From NCBI GenBank assembly GCA_038025085.1, contig CM076141.1, positions 12,774,001 to 12,838,000 of the forward strand: a DNA stretch of 64,000 bases, given 5' to 3'. Every line of letters starts with the position of its first letter. Within the stretch, counting starts at the first letter, position 1. The translations under genes were made by a program, and so were the position numbers. Below, piece after piece: positions 11,801-23,093 of this stretch. Origin of the DNA: Tetragonia tetragonoides. Taxonomy: Eukaryota > Streptophyta > Magnoliopsida > Caryophyllales > Aizoaceae. The notes under the pieces were generated by a model. That model saw only the letters and a list, made by a program, of their open reading frames with translations. It searched no databases and was not told where the DNA came from.

Positions 11801-13254
11801 TCTTAACCCAACCGAGACTCACTGGTCGACAGGCTTGGTGGCAAGAATCTCTTGCGGAATTTGATGTGGAGTTCACATACAGACCTGGGATCAACTACAA
11901 GGTTGCGGACGCTCTCAGTCGTCGCGCTGACTTTGCTGCATTGAAGCAGATGGCTCACTTGTCGGCAAGTCATGTGGCCACTACAATCTATGACCAGATC
12001 AAGCAGCATCTGGGTCAAGATACGATGGCGAAGACCATCGAACAACTCATTAAAGAAGGGAAGACGCGACGATTCTGGATAGAAGATGGCCTTATCTTCA
12101 TAAAGGGACATAGGTTGTATGTTCCCAGGGCCGAGGGCCTTCGGAGAAAATTGCTAAGTGAATGTCATGACACCCTCTGGGCAGGACATCCAGGGTGGCA
12201 ACGAACATTGAGCTTGTTAAAGCAAGGGAAGGATGATGTGATGAGCTATACTCGGACGTGTCTCGTGTGTCAGCAAGACAAGCCAGATCGATTCAAGCCG
12301 GGCGGCTTGCTAAACCCGCTCGCAGTGCCGACTAGACCATGGGAGAGTGTCTCCATGGACTTCATTAATTGTTTACCGAAGGTCGGACCCTTGTCGGTGA
12401 TCATGGTGATAGTGGATCGATTCTCGAAGTATGCCACGTTCATCCCGATGCCGAAAGCGACAGGGGCAGAAGAGACAGCCGTCCTCTTCTTCAAACACAT
12501 TGTCAAGTACTTGGGGCTGCCGAGGAGCATTGTGAGTGACCGAGACCCTCGGTTCACAAGCATCTTTTGGGGTGAACTCTTCAAGCTTCTTGGGTCAGAG
12601 GTAAACATGTCTTCAGCGTACCATCCCCAGACGGATGGACAGACAGAAAGGTTCAACGGGCTCCTCAAAGGATACCTTCGACACTTCGTGAGCGCCAACC
12701 AGAGAGAATGGGTGAGACTGCTAGATGTAGCCCAACTCTGCTTCAATTCTCAGAAGAGCTCCTCATCTAACAGAAGTCCCTTCGAAGTTGTCACAGGACA
12801 ACAACCTCTCCTACCACACACAGTGGATGATCACTATAAGGGCCGAAGCAAGAAAGTCTATGATTTCACCATAGAATGGAAGAAAAACACTGACATTGCT
12901 CGGATTTACTTAGAAAAGGGTTCAAAACACATGAAGAAATGGGCTGATCAGAAGAGAAGGCCACTAGAGTTCGAAGTGGGAGACCTAGTGATGGTAAAGA
13001 TCCTCCCAGAGCAGATGCGGTTCCTTAGAGGAAGTGACAAGCGGTTGGTCCGCAAATATGAAGGCCCCATCCTTATCACAAAAAGGTTGGGCAAGACGGC
13101 TTACAAAGTGGAACCCTCGACTTGGATGAAAGTACACCCTGTCTTTCATGTGAGTCGCTTGAAGCCGTACCATGCAGATCTAGAGGACTCCGCCTGCAAC
13201 AAGTCACACTGGGCCAACATCCGCACCAAGACGTCCCCGACACTTGATGACTGA
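8899..13254 (+). pseudogene. Ty3-type gag-pol polyprotein with two in-frame TGA stops
   Basis: One frame of 1,452 codons from ATG 8899 to TGA 13252-13254, interrupted at 9202-9204 and 10288-10290. Gag has a coiled-coil-like start, WWRSKYPEI, and a CCHC-type knuckle (CYNCKGPHKHTEC, about 9856-9894). Protease shows DTGATHNF (about 10135). RT shows YLDD (11146-11157). RNase H shows ETDAS (about 11587). Integrase has an HHCC finger (about 12163-12270) and DDE residues in MDFINC, SDRDPRF and [10 protein letters not shown] (about 12640). The C-terminus carries the KYEGP and [13 protein letters not shown] segments usual in chromoviruses, but no clear chromodomain follows; Galadriel-like is my guess. 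The second stop lies where the family has Trp, fitting TGG to TGA. The first fits CGA to TGA. Confidence 0.88.
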
Positions 13255-13283
13255 ATCACGTCGCCGAGGACATCGACAACTTT

Positions 13284-13295
13284 AGTGGGGGAGAA
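13284..13295 (+). other. Polypurine tract of the Ty3 element
   Basis: AGTGGGGGAGAA directly precedes the 3' LTR and is the expected primer for plus-strand cDNA synthesis. Confidence 0.85.
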
Positions 13296-13805
13296 TGTTA
13301 GGGTCCGCCCTTTACACCTTGTAATTTACTGCTTTCCTTTACTTTCCTTGTAATGTAACATGTCTCTAATGCGCTTCCTGCGTGTTGACTCTTGGACATG
13401 TCTTTAAGCTTTCTAGTTCTTTCCTAACATGTCTCTAAGGCGCTTCCTGCGTGTCAACCCTTGGACATGTCTTTAAGCTTTCTAGTCTTTTTACTTTTAG
13501 GAGTAGATGTTGAGTATGAAAGTTATGCACTCTTGATGTCTACTCCTGTCAGAATGAATAAAGCTCTAAGGACTCTTTATGGGGGAATCAGTCCTCCATA
13601 TCGATGTATTGATGTTAATGCTTGTTGTTGTTAAACTGTATTGATTGCTTTCATCATCCAACCCCTCTCTCAAACTCCGTCCCTCCCTCACTCTCTTGTG
13701 TCCACGGATACCCCGAAGACGTTCCTTGTGTACGGCTGGCACTCTTGCCGCTAGGAGACAAGAGCGCGCCGCACGTCCTGCAACTTGAAAAGGCGGACCG
13801 TAACA
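13296..13805 (+). repeat. 3' LTR of the Ty3 element
   Basis: 510 bp, TGTTAGG to GTAACA, the same length as the left LTR and carrying the same internal 68-bp duplication. Confidence 0.92.
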
Positions 13806-13810
13806 CTTAA

Positions 13811-14090
13811 CACCATTAAAAACCACTTTCGTTTCGATGAATCCAAACGCACCAAAGCACTACAATAATCAACTCCACATCCCATTAGCCTTGTCTTGTG
13901 AAAAATAATAACACCAATCCAACACCCATTGATCAAATGTGATGAGCTCATAAGCTTCCACACGCAAGCCCAAAGCTGACGCAGCCCATACATGTCTCGT
14001 GATGATACAGTCTCTAAACAGATGCCCGACTGTCTCAGGAGTCAGGATACTCCCCACATAAAGCACATTAGATGGATGCCTGTGAGTATG
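13811..14090 (-). mobile_element. LINE fragment (zinc-knuckle, zf-RVT type), continuation of the split LINE
   Basis: On the minus strand this encodes PETVGHLFRDCIITRHVW, the zf-RVT signature that follows the reverse transcriptase in plant non-LTR elements. A CALCGE piece just upstream is in another frame, showing a frameshift. It is continuous with 8091-8323 once the Ty3 element is removed. Confidence 0.7.
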
Positions 14091-15289
14091 CCCGTGAGTT
14101 GTACGGACTGTGATTATATAATAAAATTAATATAACGTGATTATTAATCTCATCGAAAAATCAAAGTGTAGTTGTCACTTATGAAAAACTATTAGTAATT
14201 TATAGATAAATATTTATATAATCCATTTAGTGTCAGAATGTCATTTAATAAGATAACTATGACTTTATAAGGCATCTTATCTAATTTAAATTCTTATCAT
14301 CAATTTCAATTAATTAATAGATAACTCATCCGATATATTACATGATCCAAGAGGTAATAGTTTCAAAGTCTTTATGCTTGATGTTGGTACGCCAATACTC
14401 TTATGTTGATATAAGTGTACAACTAACGTTCAAAATATATGATCCTTCTTTTATAGTATAATCAGTTTAAATGTGTAATGTACACATAATTACTTTTCAA
14501 AAAATAAAGAAGTTTTAGACGTAAACCTTAGAATAGCAAAACATATTTCAATGCTTGCTTGTTTTTTCAAAGTTATATGCGGTCAAAAATACTGCCTTGA
14601 AGAACGCAAAAAGTCCAATGTAATTTTATTTGTGGTCCGGAGGGAGTATATTAATAATTATAAAGTTGAAGGAAATATAAATTGGAACCCTAAAATAACA
14701 TGGGGGATCAGTATATTACGTACAGTTATAAAATTACGTGATAATGGTAAAGTTTCCTATTAAAGATTGGACCTAAAATCATTTTAGATTCATCGTTTAT
14801 TTCTTTATTCTACACATACTCTTTTTATTAAATTTTACCTTTAGATTGTTTTTAAATTTTTTATAACTAATATACATATCTTTTCTCTTATTTTTACATG
14901 CAAGTTGTGTCAGCTTGTCAAGCTAATTACTGATTACCTTTTTAGGTGGACGCATCTAATGTTGTAAATCAATAGAGCATACTACAAATGTGTCTCATTT
15001 TAAAGGATATTTCGTACTCGTTCCAATGGTGTAAGAAATTTAATTTCTTAAGCGATGAAGCTAAAGTTATATGCTTTTTAAAATCTAATAGTCTACTCTT
15101 TAATGATTTAGGAAAGTACAACTTTAGTATATATTCTAAAACCTCTAATTAATAGTGTACTCTTTAAAGATTTAGGAAAGTACAACTTTGGTATATATTT
15201 TATACCAAAACATATATTTCTATTTTATATTTATTTTAAAATTTTATTACAATGGCTCGCTTAGGTGGACGCCTCCAATGCTGTCAGAA

Positions 15290-15490
15290 AATACCTCTAA
15301 TATATAGATATTATGATTATGATTGTACTTCCTGACATATCTTCCTCTTGACCAGATTACCCCGAACGGGGATACCATTATGCACCACCCTCCATGCCTG
15401 GTGGAACTGCCATTTTGGTAACACACTCGTTTTCCAGATGAATTTCCAAAATCTTCTGCCAAGCACCGAACTCGAAGCCACTTTAAACCG
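15290..15490 (-). mobile_element. LINE fragment upstream of the zf-RVT piece
   Basis: The minus strand is open through RRFWKFIWKTSVLPKW and RVVHNGIPVRGNLVKR, the segment that normally comes just before the zinc knuckle of plant LINEs. It therefore fits as the 5'-ward part of the element at 13811-14090. About 1.2 kb of unrelated AT-rich DNA separates them, probably a later insertion. Confidence 0.65.
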
Positions 15491-16149
15491 TTGAATATTA
15501 TTTAATTGAATTTGAAATTATTGAATTGACACCTGAACTGAACTGACCGTGTAAGCTCTAACAAACATATCTTTATACCAACTAAGATAATTTTTGTTAT
15601 TAACCAACACAACCGTTTAGATCATATTGTCCCTATGTGTTTCAATAATTAGAATTAGTAAGTTGAAAGACCGACTTTAATTCTTTCAAATGGAAAAAAT
15701 TGTGATGACTCACCATATAAGAAAAAATGAAAAAATAATAATATATCAAAACGTGACACTTGTATATTACCTGCGCTTATAATACCCACAATTATGTAAG
15801 ATGTTCTTTTTATATTTCGTGCATAGACTCCCACAAACATTCATCATCTATGCCAAATCATTTAGAATTTAGACAACTAATTTGTCAAATCAAGCATCCT
15901 TAATTAAAAAACGTTAATGTTGGAGATTAATATCATTTTAGATTGTGTTAATGTAATTCTAACATTAAAAATAAATAAGAGATATGAATAGGCTATAGTA
16001 TTAATTATTAGGATATTTTGCTATCAAACAAATTATTAGGATATTTATTAATGACTACTTATTACTCGCCATTAAAAAAAAAAGAAAGCAAATAAATAAC
16101 AACCAATCAACATGTGACACTTGTCACGTTACCAGCGATCTTACCCAAC

Positions 16150-16152
<3 letters not shown>

Positions 16153-16240
<88 letters not shown>
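16153..16240. repeat. (TA)n microsatellite
   Basis: An uninterrupted TA run of about 88 bases. Confidence 0.97.
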
Positions 16241-16244
<4 letters not shown>

Positions 16245-18149
16245 TTAGATAATTGTCAAATATAACTTGTCATGTAGTGTGCTCTTATGCTTACAAATAT
16301 TAAAATTATTAACAATGGTGACCTAATAGTATTTATTTATTTTTTTGGTGCAAGAGAGAGATGGGTAACTCAAAATGTGGTCATTGTCACACTACTTGCA
16401 GTTATCCTCAAAAATATAAGTCACGTGGTAACTGCTTACTTGTCACATTACCTCGCTTTAACCCATGACTAAACATCTTCTAACTAAACGATAGACAATT
16501 TGTTCAAAATCTCATTTCACTGGTGCATAATTAATCAGAATGTAAAAGTTGGAATGTTAAAAATCTATTTCATTCTACCACTCAAAAAATTAAAAGAAAT
16601 AATAGATTGATATATTTTATCATTGATGTGTTTATTTTATGCATTTATGTCACTTTTACGTTTTCATTATTTACATCATTAACTAACTCACTTATAACAA
16701 TACTTTAATAGTTTAATCAAAGCAACTCCATATTACTGTCTCACTTATTATTAGTAACTACTAAGAATTCCTCTTAAATAAAATTTTCATTAATAGCTTG
16801 GGTATAAGCTAATAGGAGAGTGATCTAATATATATATATATATTTAGATGTGAGTCAAAAAGTATGCATTCTTTTTTTATTTTTTATTTTAATGCAATTA
16901 AAAAGTATGTTTCTGAACTCATGAACTAAACTTAATATAACTAAACTTAATTGAAAATAACTGAATTGAAACATGAACTGACTGTGTAAGCTCTAAATAA
17001 CGCACCCTAAATTTAAAATATTAATATAAATGACATCAGGTAAACGGTGGATAATTGGATGATAAGTTGTAACTTATCCTCCATATATCCAATCCAATAA
17101 ACATCCGTATCCAATAATTATCTAAGTATTTATCATCCCATATCCATATATAATGGATCGGGGGTGAATGTTTATTGAATATATATCCATTATCTAAATA
17201 AGTAAATAGTGGTCTACTCAAAAAAAAGTATTACTCAGTCAAAGGAAAACGGGATCAGTAATCTTGTTTGACCATTTTTGTTTTTGAGCCGACCTTTGAC
17301 AAATTGTAGACACCATTGCGAACGCCCGAAGCATGAGACCCCCCTAAAGTTAGTGCATAGTTGGTTTGCTTGACCATGAGAACTTATTAGGATGGTGGAT
17401 CTACGGAAAATAAAAATTGTTTGGAACGTTGGCTGTTTGGTTTACAATTTTTTCAGCATTTGGGGCAGTAATTTACCTACCTTGTCGAGTTTACTTTATT
17501 TTAGAAATTAGTGATTATTGTTATTTTACCTTCCCAAAATTAGACCTACTTTGTCTCTTTGTGTTTATCATTCCCATTTTTTTTATTATTATTATTATTA
17601 TTTTTTTTCTGTTTGTTTGTTTGTTTAACATGGGCCAAAGCTAATCTTGTTTGGTGGCACGAGGTGTTGGAGAGCCATCCTCGGTACCCAAAACTATAGA
17701 GTAGACATGCGCAATGCATAACTTTCATACTGGTAGACGTTTCATGTCGCGTCGCTTGCTTTCCTTCGCCCATAAGCTCTCTATCAAGCAACTACCCACT
17801 AAATCGTCTTATTAGACTTAGTAATAACAAGAGTAAACATGCTCAACGCAAGACATTCGTACTGAGGTTTTGCGAGTTTGGAGAATTATTTTCCAAAAGT
17901 TCCACCTCAGAATTGTCAAGTATATTATTAAATTTAAGGGTTTTTTTTTAACAGATTATAGCTATTTTATTTAAATTAAAAAGTACACTAAAAATATATA
18001 AAAAAAAACAAATAACTTCAAAAAAACTGGAAAAAATTATGAGTCATCGCTATAATAGTAGAGAGGGTTTTGGGGGTAGGTTTGGCGGCACGGGGTAGTG
18101 AGGAGTCATGCTCGCTACCCAAAAATCGTGGACTAGCCTCCGATTTCTA

Positions 18150-19380
18150 GTAAGAGGCCCTTCAATCCTATCAAGGACCAAATAACCTACCCTAGGGGCC
18201 TCTCATGACCCCTAGTGGTGTCACGTGCGATGTGGTGTGAAAATATCTACCTTCGTTCCGGGGCCTCCCAGAACCTCAAAACACGTGGATTATAGCCTTT
18301 GTTTACGGCTTCCCGGAGCTCGGGTGTCATTTTTGCCCAAACTTCTCCGGGGGGTTTACCATGATCCAAGAAGACCCTCGGTGCCCCGAGAGGGTCATCT
18401 GGATCCCCGAACTTCGATATCACCGATGCCTTTGATGTTCTGACTTTTACACCAATGCCCCGTAAAAACGCCCTTCCAAGACTATCAGGGACCAGATAAG
18501 CGACCGCGAGGGCCTCTCATGTCCCCAAGGGGTGTTCCGCGCGATATGGTGCGAAAATATCCACCTTAATTACGGGGCCTCCTGGAAGCCCAAAAAAAGT
18601 GGATTTAAGTCTTCGTTTTTGGCTTGCGGAGGGCCGGGTGTCATCTTTGCCCAAACTTATTAGGGGGCCTATCATGACACTAGAGGATCCTCGGTGCCCC
18701 GTGAGGGTCATCAAGATCCCCGAACTTCGATATTACCATGCTTTCGTTTTGCTCCGGCCCTTACATTGTTGTCCCGTAAAAACGCCCTTACAAACCTATC
18801 AGTGACCCGATAATGGACCTCGGAGGCCTCCTATGTTCCCTAAGGGTGTCATGTGCAATGTGGTGCGGAAATATCCACATTCGTTCCGGGGCCTCCCGAA
18901 AGCCCAAAAAATGTGGATTAGCCTTCGTTTTCGGCTTTCGGGGGCCCGAGTGTCATTGTCGCCCAAACTTCTCCTTGGGGTCTATCATGACCCTTGAGGA
19001 CCCTTGGTGTCTCGGGAGGGCCATCTGGATCCCCGAACTACGATATCACCCATGTTTTCAGTGTTTCGGCCCTTACATTAGTGTCTCATAAAAACGCCCT
19101 TACAAGCCTTTCATGGTCCCGATAACGGTAACGGACTCCGGGGGCCTCTTATGTTCCCTAAGGGTGTCCCGTGCGATATTGTGCGAAAATATCCACCTTC
19201 ATTCCGGGGGCTCCCGGAAGCGCAAAAAATGTGGATGATAGCCTCTGATTTTCGGCTTCCTGGTGCCTGGTTTCCGTTTTTGCCAAACTTCTCGGGGGAG
19301 GGGGGGAGAGTCTATCGTCACCCTACAGTATCTACGGTGTCTTAGGATGATCATTCAGGTCCCTAAACTCTGATTTCACC
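18150..19380 (+). repeat. GC-rich tandem array, about 314-bp unit, four copies
   Basis: The landmark GTGCGATGTGG-like text recurs at about 18224, 18537, 18851 and 19170, giving spacings of 313, 314 and 319. The unit also holds CCCCGAACTTCGATATCACC and GTAAAAACGCCCTTAC. The array is much more GC-rich than its surroundings. It is the reverse orientation of the arrays at 30262-31075 and 46729-49083. Short reading frames here drift with the period and are not genes. Confidence 0.9.
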
Positions 19381-19455
19381 CATGAGACATGGGACATGGG
19401 CGCTGGATATGAAACATGGCGCCGCTGAGCGCTGGGACATGGGACATGGGCCACC
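19380..19455 (+). repeat. Minisatellite remnant at the right end of the tandem array
   Basis: GACATGGGACATGGGCGCTGG-like motifs abut the array right after its TGATTTCACCCAT edge. They are the inverse complement of the minisatellite at 30091-30260, with the same junction to the array. Confidence 0.75.
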
Positions 19456-20832
19456 CAGATTTTGTTTCAAATAAATTTATAATGTACTTAGTTCATTTCG
19501 ATCAATTGTCTAATATGATAATCTTTGGTAGAAGAGTATTATAACAAGTGTTCTCAAATTTGTTAATAAAGGGTTAATATCGTTTATTAAGCACTCGATC
19601 AAATGTAGATTAATGTTTACAATATGACTAATCATAATAAGTAGAACTATAATACAACAAACAATGTCATTTAGGGGTAGATACCTCTAACTTATATTTT
19701 TTGTTTGAGGGGGATACCTCTAACTTATATAGAGGCACCACAAGCCAATGAATAACACTTTATTTATTTATTTTTAGTTGTTGTTGTTGTTGTTGTTGTT
19801 GTCGTCGTCGTCGTCGTCAAAGGCTAATACACAGCCAGTGGATGACTATTACCATGACTTGAGGGCATCCCTCCTTCCAACATTTTAATATTTGCCCCAT
19901 ACAAATTAAGAGTCAGGTTGGGGATAAATCTCTCTAAATCCAGTTAGTCACAAAATTAGCACTAAATTTTTTTTTTAATTTTAATACAACAATATTAGAA
20001 ACAAGACAACCTATTAGAAAATATTAAATTTGAATAATTAAAAGAAACTAAAAAGAATAGAATTATCCCATATCACATGGATATGCACACTAGCTAAAAA
20101 TTAAAAATGAATAAGGGCAACTTAAGAAAACAGGCAAAATGAAAGACAAAATAGGATTATGCCATTACGGAGAAAGAAAAGTGTTAGGAATTTCGCCGCC
20201 TTCTCGTACACCAAATCGGTGTGTGGGACCCACAAAGCCACAATCGGAAGCACTCACAGAGAGAGAGAAGATCCACATATTTTGAAGATCAAAGGCAGCC
20301 CTACGTGCCTTTATAAAATGTGAGAGAGAGCATCTCAAATTCTATCAATCTATCTCTGCGCCTCTTTTCCTCTTTCGTTATTCAATTCCTCTTTTCTTCC
20401 CTCCACATCTAAAAAAAAAAAAGAAAAAGAAAATCTCCATTTTCCCCTCTTGGGGCGTATATTTCGAGAGACAGGGTATTGTTATGTCGTTTTGTGTCAT
20501 GGGCATGGAATCATAATACAGATTTCTGGCAAAATTCTTATGCTAGATCCCATTTTGTTTGGGTTTGTATAATTTATTCTCTTGGGCACTTGATATTTTC
20601 TGCTCTTTTCCTTGCTTTGCTTTCAATTTCTCCATCTGGGTAGTTGAAAAATCCAAACTTTTTGGCTGATTTGTGGTTCATTTGGTATATCTCTGCCATT
20701 TTCCATCTGGGTATCAATCAGATTTTGCATCAAAGCCCTTTTTTTTTTTATTGTTGGTTAGTTGCATTCAAGTGGTTTGTTTTTTTTTTTTTTCGAGGAT
20801 TTGATATTTCTTGGATTTGGGTTTGTTTGTCA
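19456..20832 (+). promoter_or_regulatory. Upstream region and 5' leader of the GTP cyclohydrolase gene
   Basis: AT-rich, with no other gene. A CT-rich, AGAGAG-containing stretch at about 20250-20410 and a pyrimidine-rich leader precede the ATG. I cannot place the transcription start, and no TATA box is decisive. Confidence 0.4.
19778..19818. repeat. Compound (GTT)n(GTC)n microsatellite
   Basis: About eight GTT triplets pass directly into about six GTC triplets, upstream of the GTP cyclohydrolase gene. Confidence 0.9.
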
Positions 20833-23093
20833 ATGGGCGCTTTGGATGAGGGTCATTGTGATGTGGAGCTTGAGAATTCATTAAAATTGGGTTGTATTAA
20901 ACTGGGTTTAGAAGATGAACCAGAAACTATACAGATTAAGGATGCTGTGAGAACTTTGCTTCAAGGTTTGGGTGAAGATATCAATAGGGAAGGCATCAAA
21001 AAAACACCCTTTCGTGTAGCTAAAGCTCTCCGAGAAGGAACCAGGGGTTTGTAACCTTCAACTCATATATATTTGCTTCAGTAGATCTTTTTGTTGTGGA
21101 CTTGATATGCTTTAATTGCACTTGGATTTTTTGATGACTGTTAAATGCTTCTAGTACAGTATTTAGCATGGCTGATTTCTTTGTTTTCAATGTTACTGAG
21201 TATTGAAGAAAAATGAAATTTGTGGGTATTCGGAGTATTTCTATGGGTTACCTTAACTTGAAGTATAATTTGAACTTCACCTGTAGAGAATATGGTGTCT
21301 TTGGCAGTTGCAGATTGGTTTTATGTAATTGCATGTAGGACACTAGTCATGACAATGACAATGTTCACTTGAGAATGCCTGAAACCATTATTTCTTCTTG
21401 CATGTGGCAACGTACTGTTTAGTTTAACTCAATCAGGCATTTGTATTAGGTTGTAGGATACACCTTAGCCACCGCTGATACCTCATTCATGCTTTCTGAT
21501 TGAGGGAGAAAAAAAAAGAGAAGCTGTTGCATGCAGTTTATTGATTCGTTTATCCTTTCTTGTTCAGATGTTTCCATGTTGGTACTTAGTAAAATATGCC
21601 TCTGGGTGACTGAAATGTATGATTTTCTCTTTTTTGAAGGGGCTACAATCTACATGGAGATTGTATGGCACTGCTATCCTTACTGTATTTGGGATCTTTA
21701 TATCATGCTTAAATATGGCATGGCAGATCCTGATATATTTTTATATTAGATATAGTAGAAACTTGGATTCTCTGAAATCAATTTGCACATCTCATTGCCA
21801 TAGAAAATATTTTGTGGGAAGTGGTACTGGAGACTTTTAAATGCACATAAATAATGCAAGATATTTAAGCACAGATGTTGGTTTATGGCAAGTGATGCTT
21901 ATGAACTTGTACATTTTGTAGGTTATAAACTGAATGTGAAAGACATTGTCCAAGGTGCTCTATTTCCTGAAGCTGGTTTGGACAATAAAGTTGGTCATGC
22001 TGGAGGAGCAGGGGGTCTGGTGATTGTGCGTGATCTTGACCTATTTTCTTATTGTGAGTCTTGCTTGTTACCATTCCCAGTGAAATGTCATGTGGGTTAT
22101 GTACCATCTGGACAGCGGGTTGTTGGCCTTAGCAAGCTTTCTCGGGTTGCTGATGTCTTTGCCAAGCGCCTCCAGCATCCACAGAGGCTGGCAGATGAAG
22201 TGTGTTCAGCTTTGCACCTTACAATCAGGCCAGCTGGTGTTGCTGTTATTCTTCAGTGTCATCACATTCATTTTCCCACTTTGGAGTCTATGTTCCTTGA
22301 ATCAAGGCCTGAAGGATGGGTAAAGATTCTGTTCTCCTCGGGGTCAGGAGTATTTGAAGATGCGGATGCTGGTATCTGGAGTGAATTTTTGAGTCTGGTG
22401 AAATTTAGAAGCTTTACTGCAGATCGGAACTCAACTGATAATTGGTGCCCATCCAATGCTTCTCCCATCAATAAAATTCTCTCGTCAAGTATTGGAGCTG
22501 CCTATCCAGGGATGGTTAGTGCAGTGACTTCAATTCTCAGATCATTGGGTGAAGATCCATTGAGGGAAGAGCTTGTTGGTACTCCTGCTCGTTTTGTGAA
22601 GTGGTTGATGGACTTTCAGAACTGTAATCTGGAGATGAAGCTGAATGGATTTGTTTCTAGTAAGTCGGAACCTTCAATATCAAATGGTGAAGGGAAATTG
22701 AATAAGCAGATCCATTCTGAGCTGAACTTGCCATTTTGGTCACAGTGTGAGCATCACTTACTTCCATTTCATGGAGTTGTGCATATAGGATACTTCAGTG
22801 CTGAAGGAATACATCCCATTGGAAAGTCTCTTCTTCAGTCAATTGTGCATTTTTACGGTTTCAAGCTTCAGGTGCAGGAGAGGCTCACCAGACAGATTGC
22901 TGAAACACTTGCACCTCTGCTTGGTGGAGACATAATGGTGGTAGCAGAAGCTAGTCATACATGCATGATTTCTAGGGGTATCGAGAAGTTTGGGAGCAGC
23001 ACAGCTACAGTCGCTGTTCTTGGTCGGTTCTCAACTGATCCAGAATCAAGGGCATCATTTTTAGAAAGCCTTCCGAGTACTAACAATTTCTAA
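20833..23093 (+). CDS. GCH1: GTP cyclohydrolase I, plant two-domain form
   Basis: Converts GTP to dihydroneopterin triphosphate, the first step of folate synthesis; the plant enzyme acts in the cytosol. Two exons, 20833-21046 and 21922-23093, join in frame across a GT-AG intron into 461 residues. The protein is a fused pair of GTP cyclohydrolase domains. Domain 1 (about residues 30-215) has GALFPEAGL, CESC (116-119) and RVVGLSKLSRVADVFAKRLQ. Domain 2 (about 265-445) has GEDPLREELVGTPARFVKW, CEHHLLPFHGVVHIGYF (from 347) and QERLTRQIAETLAP. Neither domain has a full active site: domain 1 keeps the GLSKLSR segment but lacks CEHH, and domain 2 keeps CEHH but has HPIGKS in place of VVGLSK. This complementary loss is characteristic of plant enzymes. 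The ATG was chosen because the peptide from it, MGALDEGH, fits the family; upstream residues are hydrophobic leader translation. Confidence 0.95.
21047..21921 (+). other. Intron of the GTP cyclohydrolase gene
   Basis: 875 bases with GTTTGT at the donor and TTTTGTAG at the acceptor. No insertion or gene is seen inside. Confidence 0.85.

Larger units (their letters stand above)
8324..13805 (+). mobile_element. Complete Ty3-type LTR retrotransposon with 5-bp target duplication
   Basis: A 5,482-bp element with two 510-bp LTRs that start TGTTAGG and end in ACA, flanked by CTTAA at 8319-8323 and 13806-13810. An initiator-Met tRNA primer site follows the left LTR and a purine tract precedes the right LTR. 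One long gag-pol frame (8899-13254) has the order gag, protease, RT, RNase H, integrase, which is the Ty3 order. It is broken by two TGA codons. By hand I count about 17 differences between the LTRs (roughly 3 percent), implying a fairly recent insertion. It lies in the middle of an older LINE. Confidence 0.93.
14091..18150. other. AT-rich intergenic region, repeats and LINE debris
   Basis: No host gene is supported. Apart from the LINE fragment at 15290-15490 it holds a long (TA)n run (16153-16240), a GGAGGGAGTA motif near 14640 like a MITE end, AACTGAACT-type text near 15525 and 16915-17005 ending CTCTAAATAACGCACCCTAA, ATCCAATA-type repeats at about 17036-17220, and an (ATT)n stretch near 17580. 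Reading frames here are short and show no recognisable family. Confidence 0.5.

Noticed and set aside
18225..19345. Several short frames with similar peptides
   Set aside because: They recur with the satellite period, shift frame from unit to unit and are in a non-coding tandem repeat. The same holds for 46991-49231 and 30123-30771.
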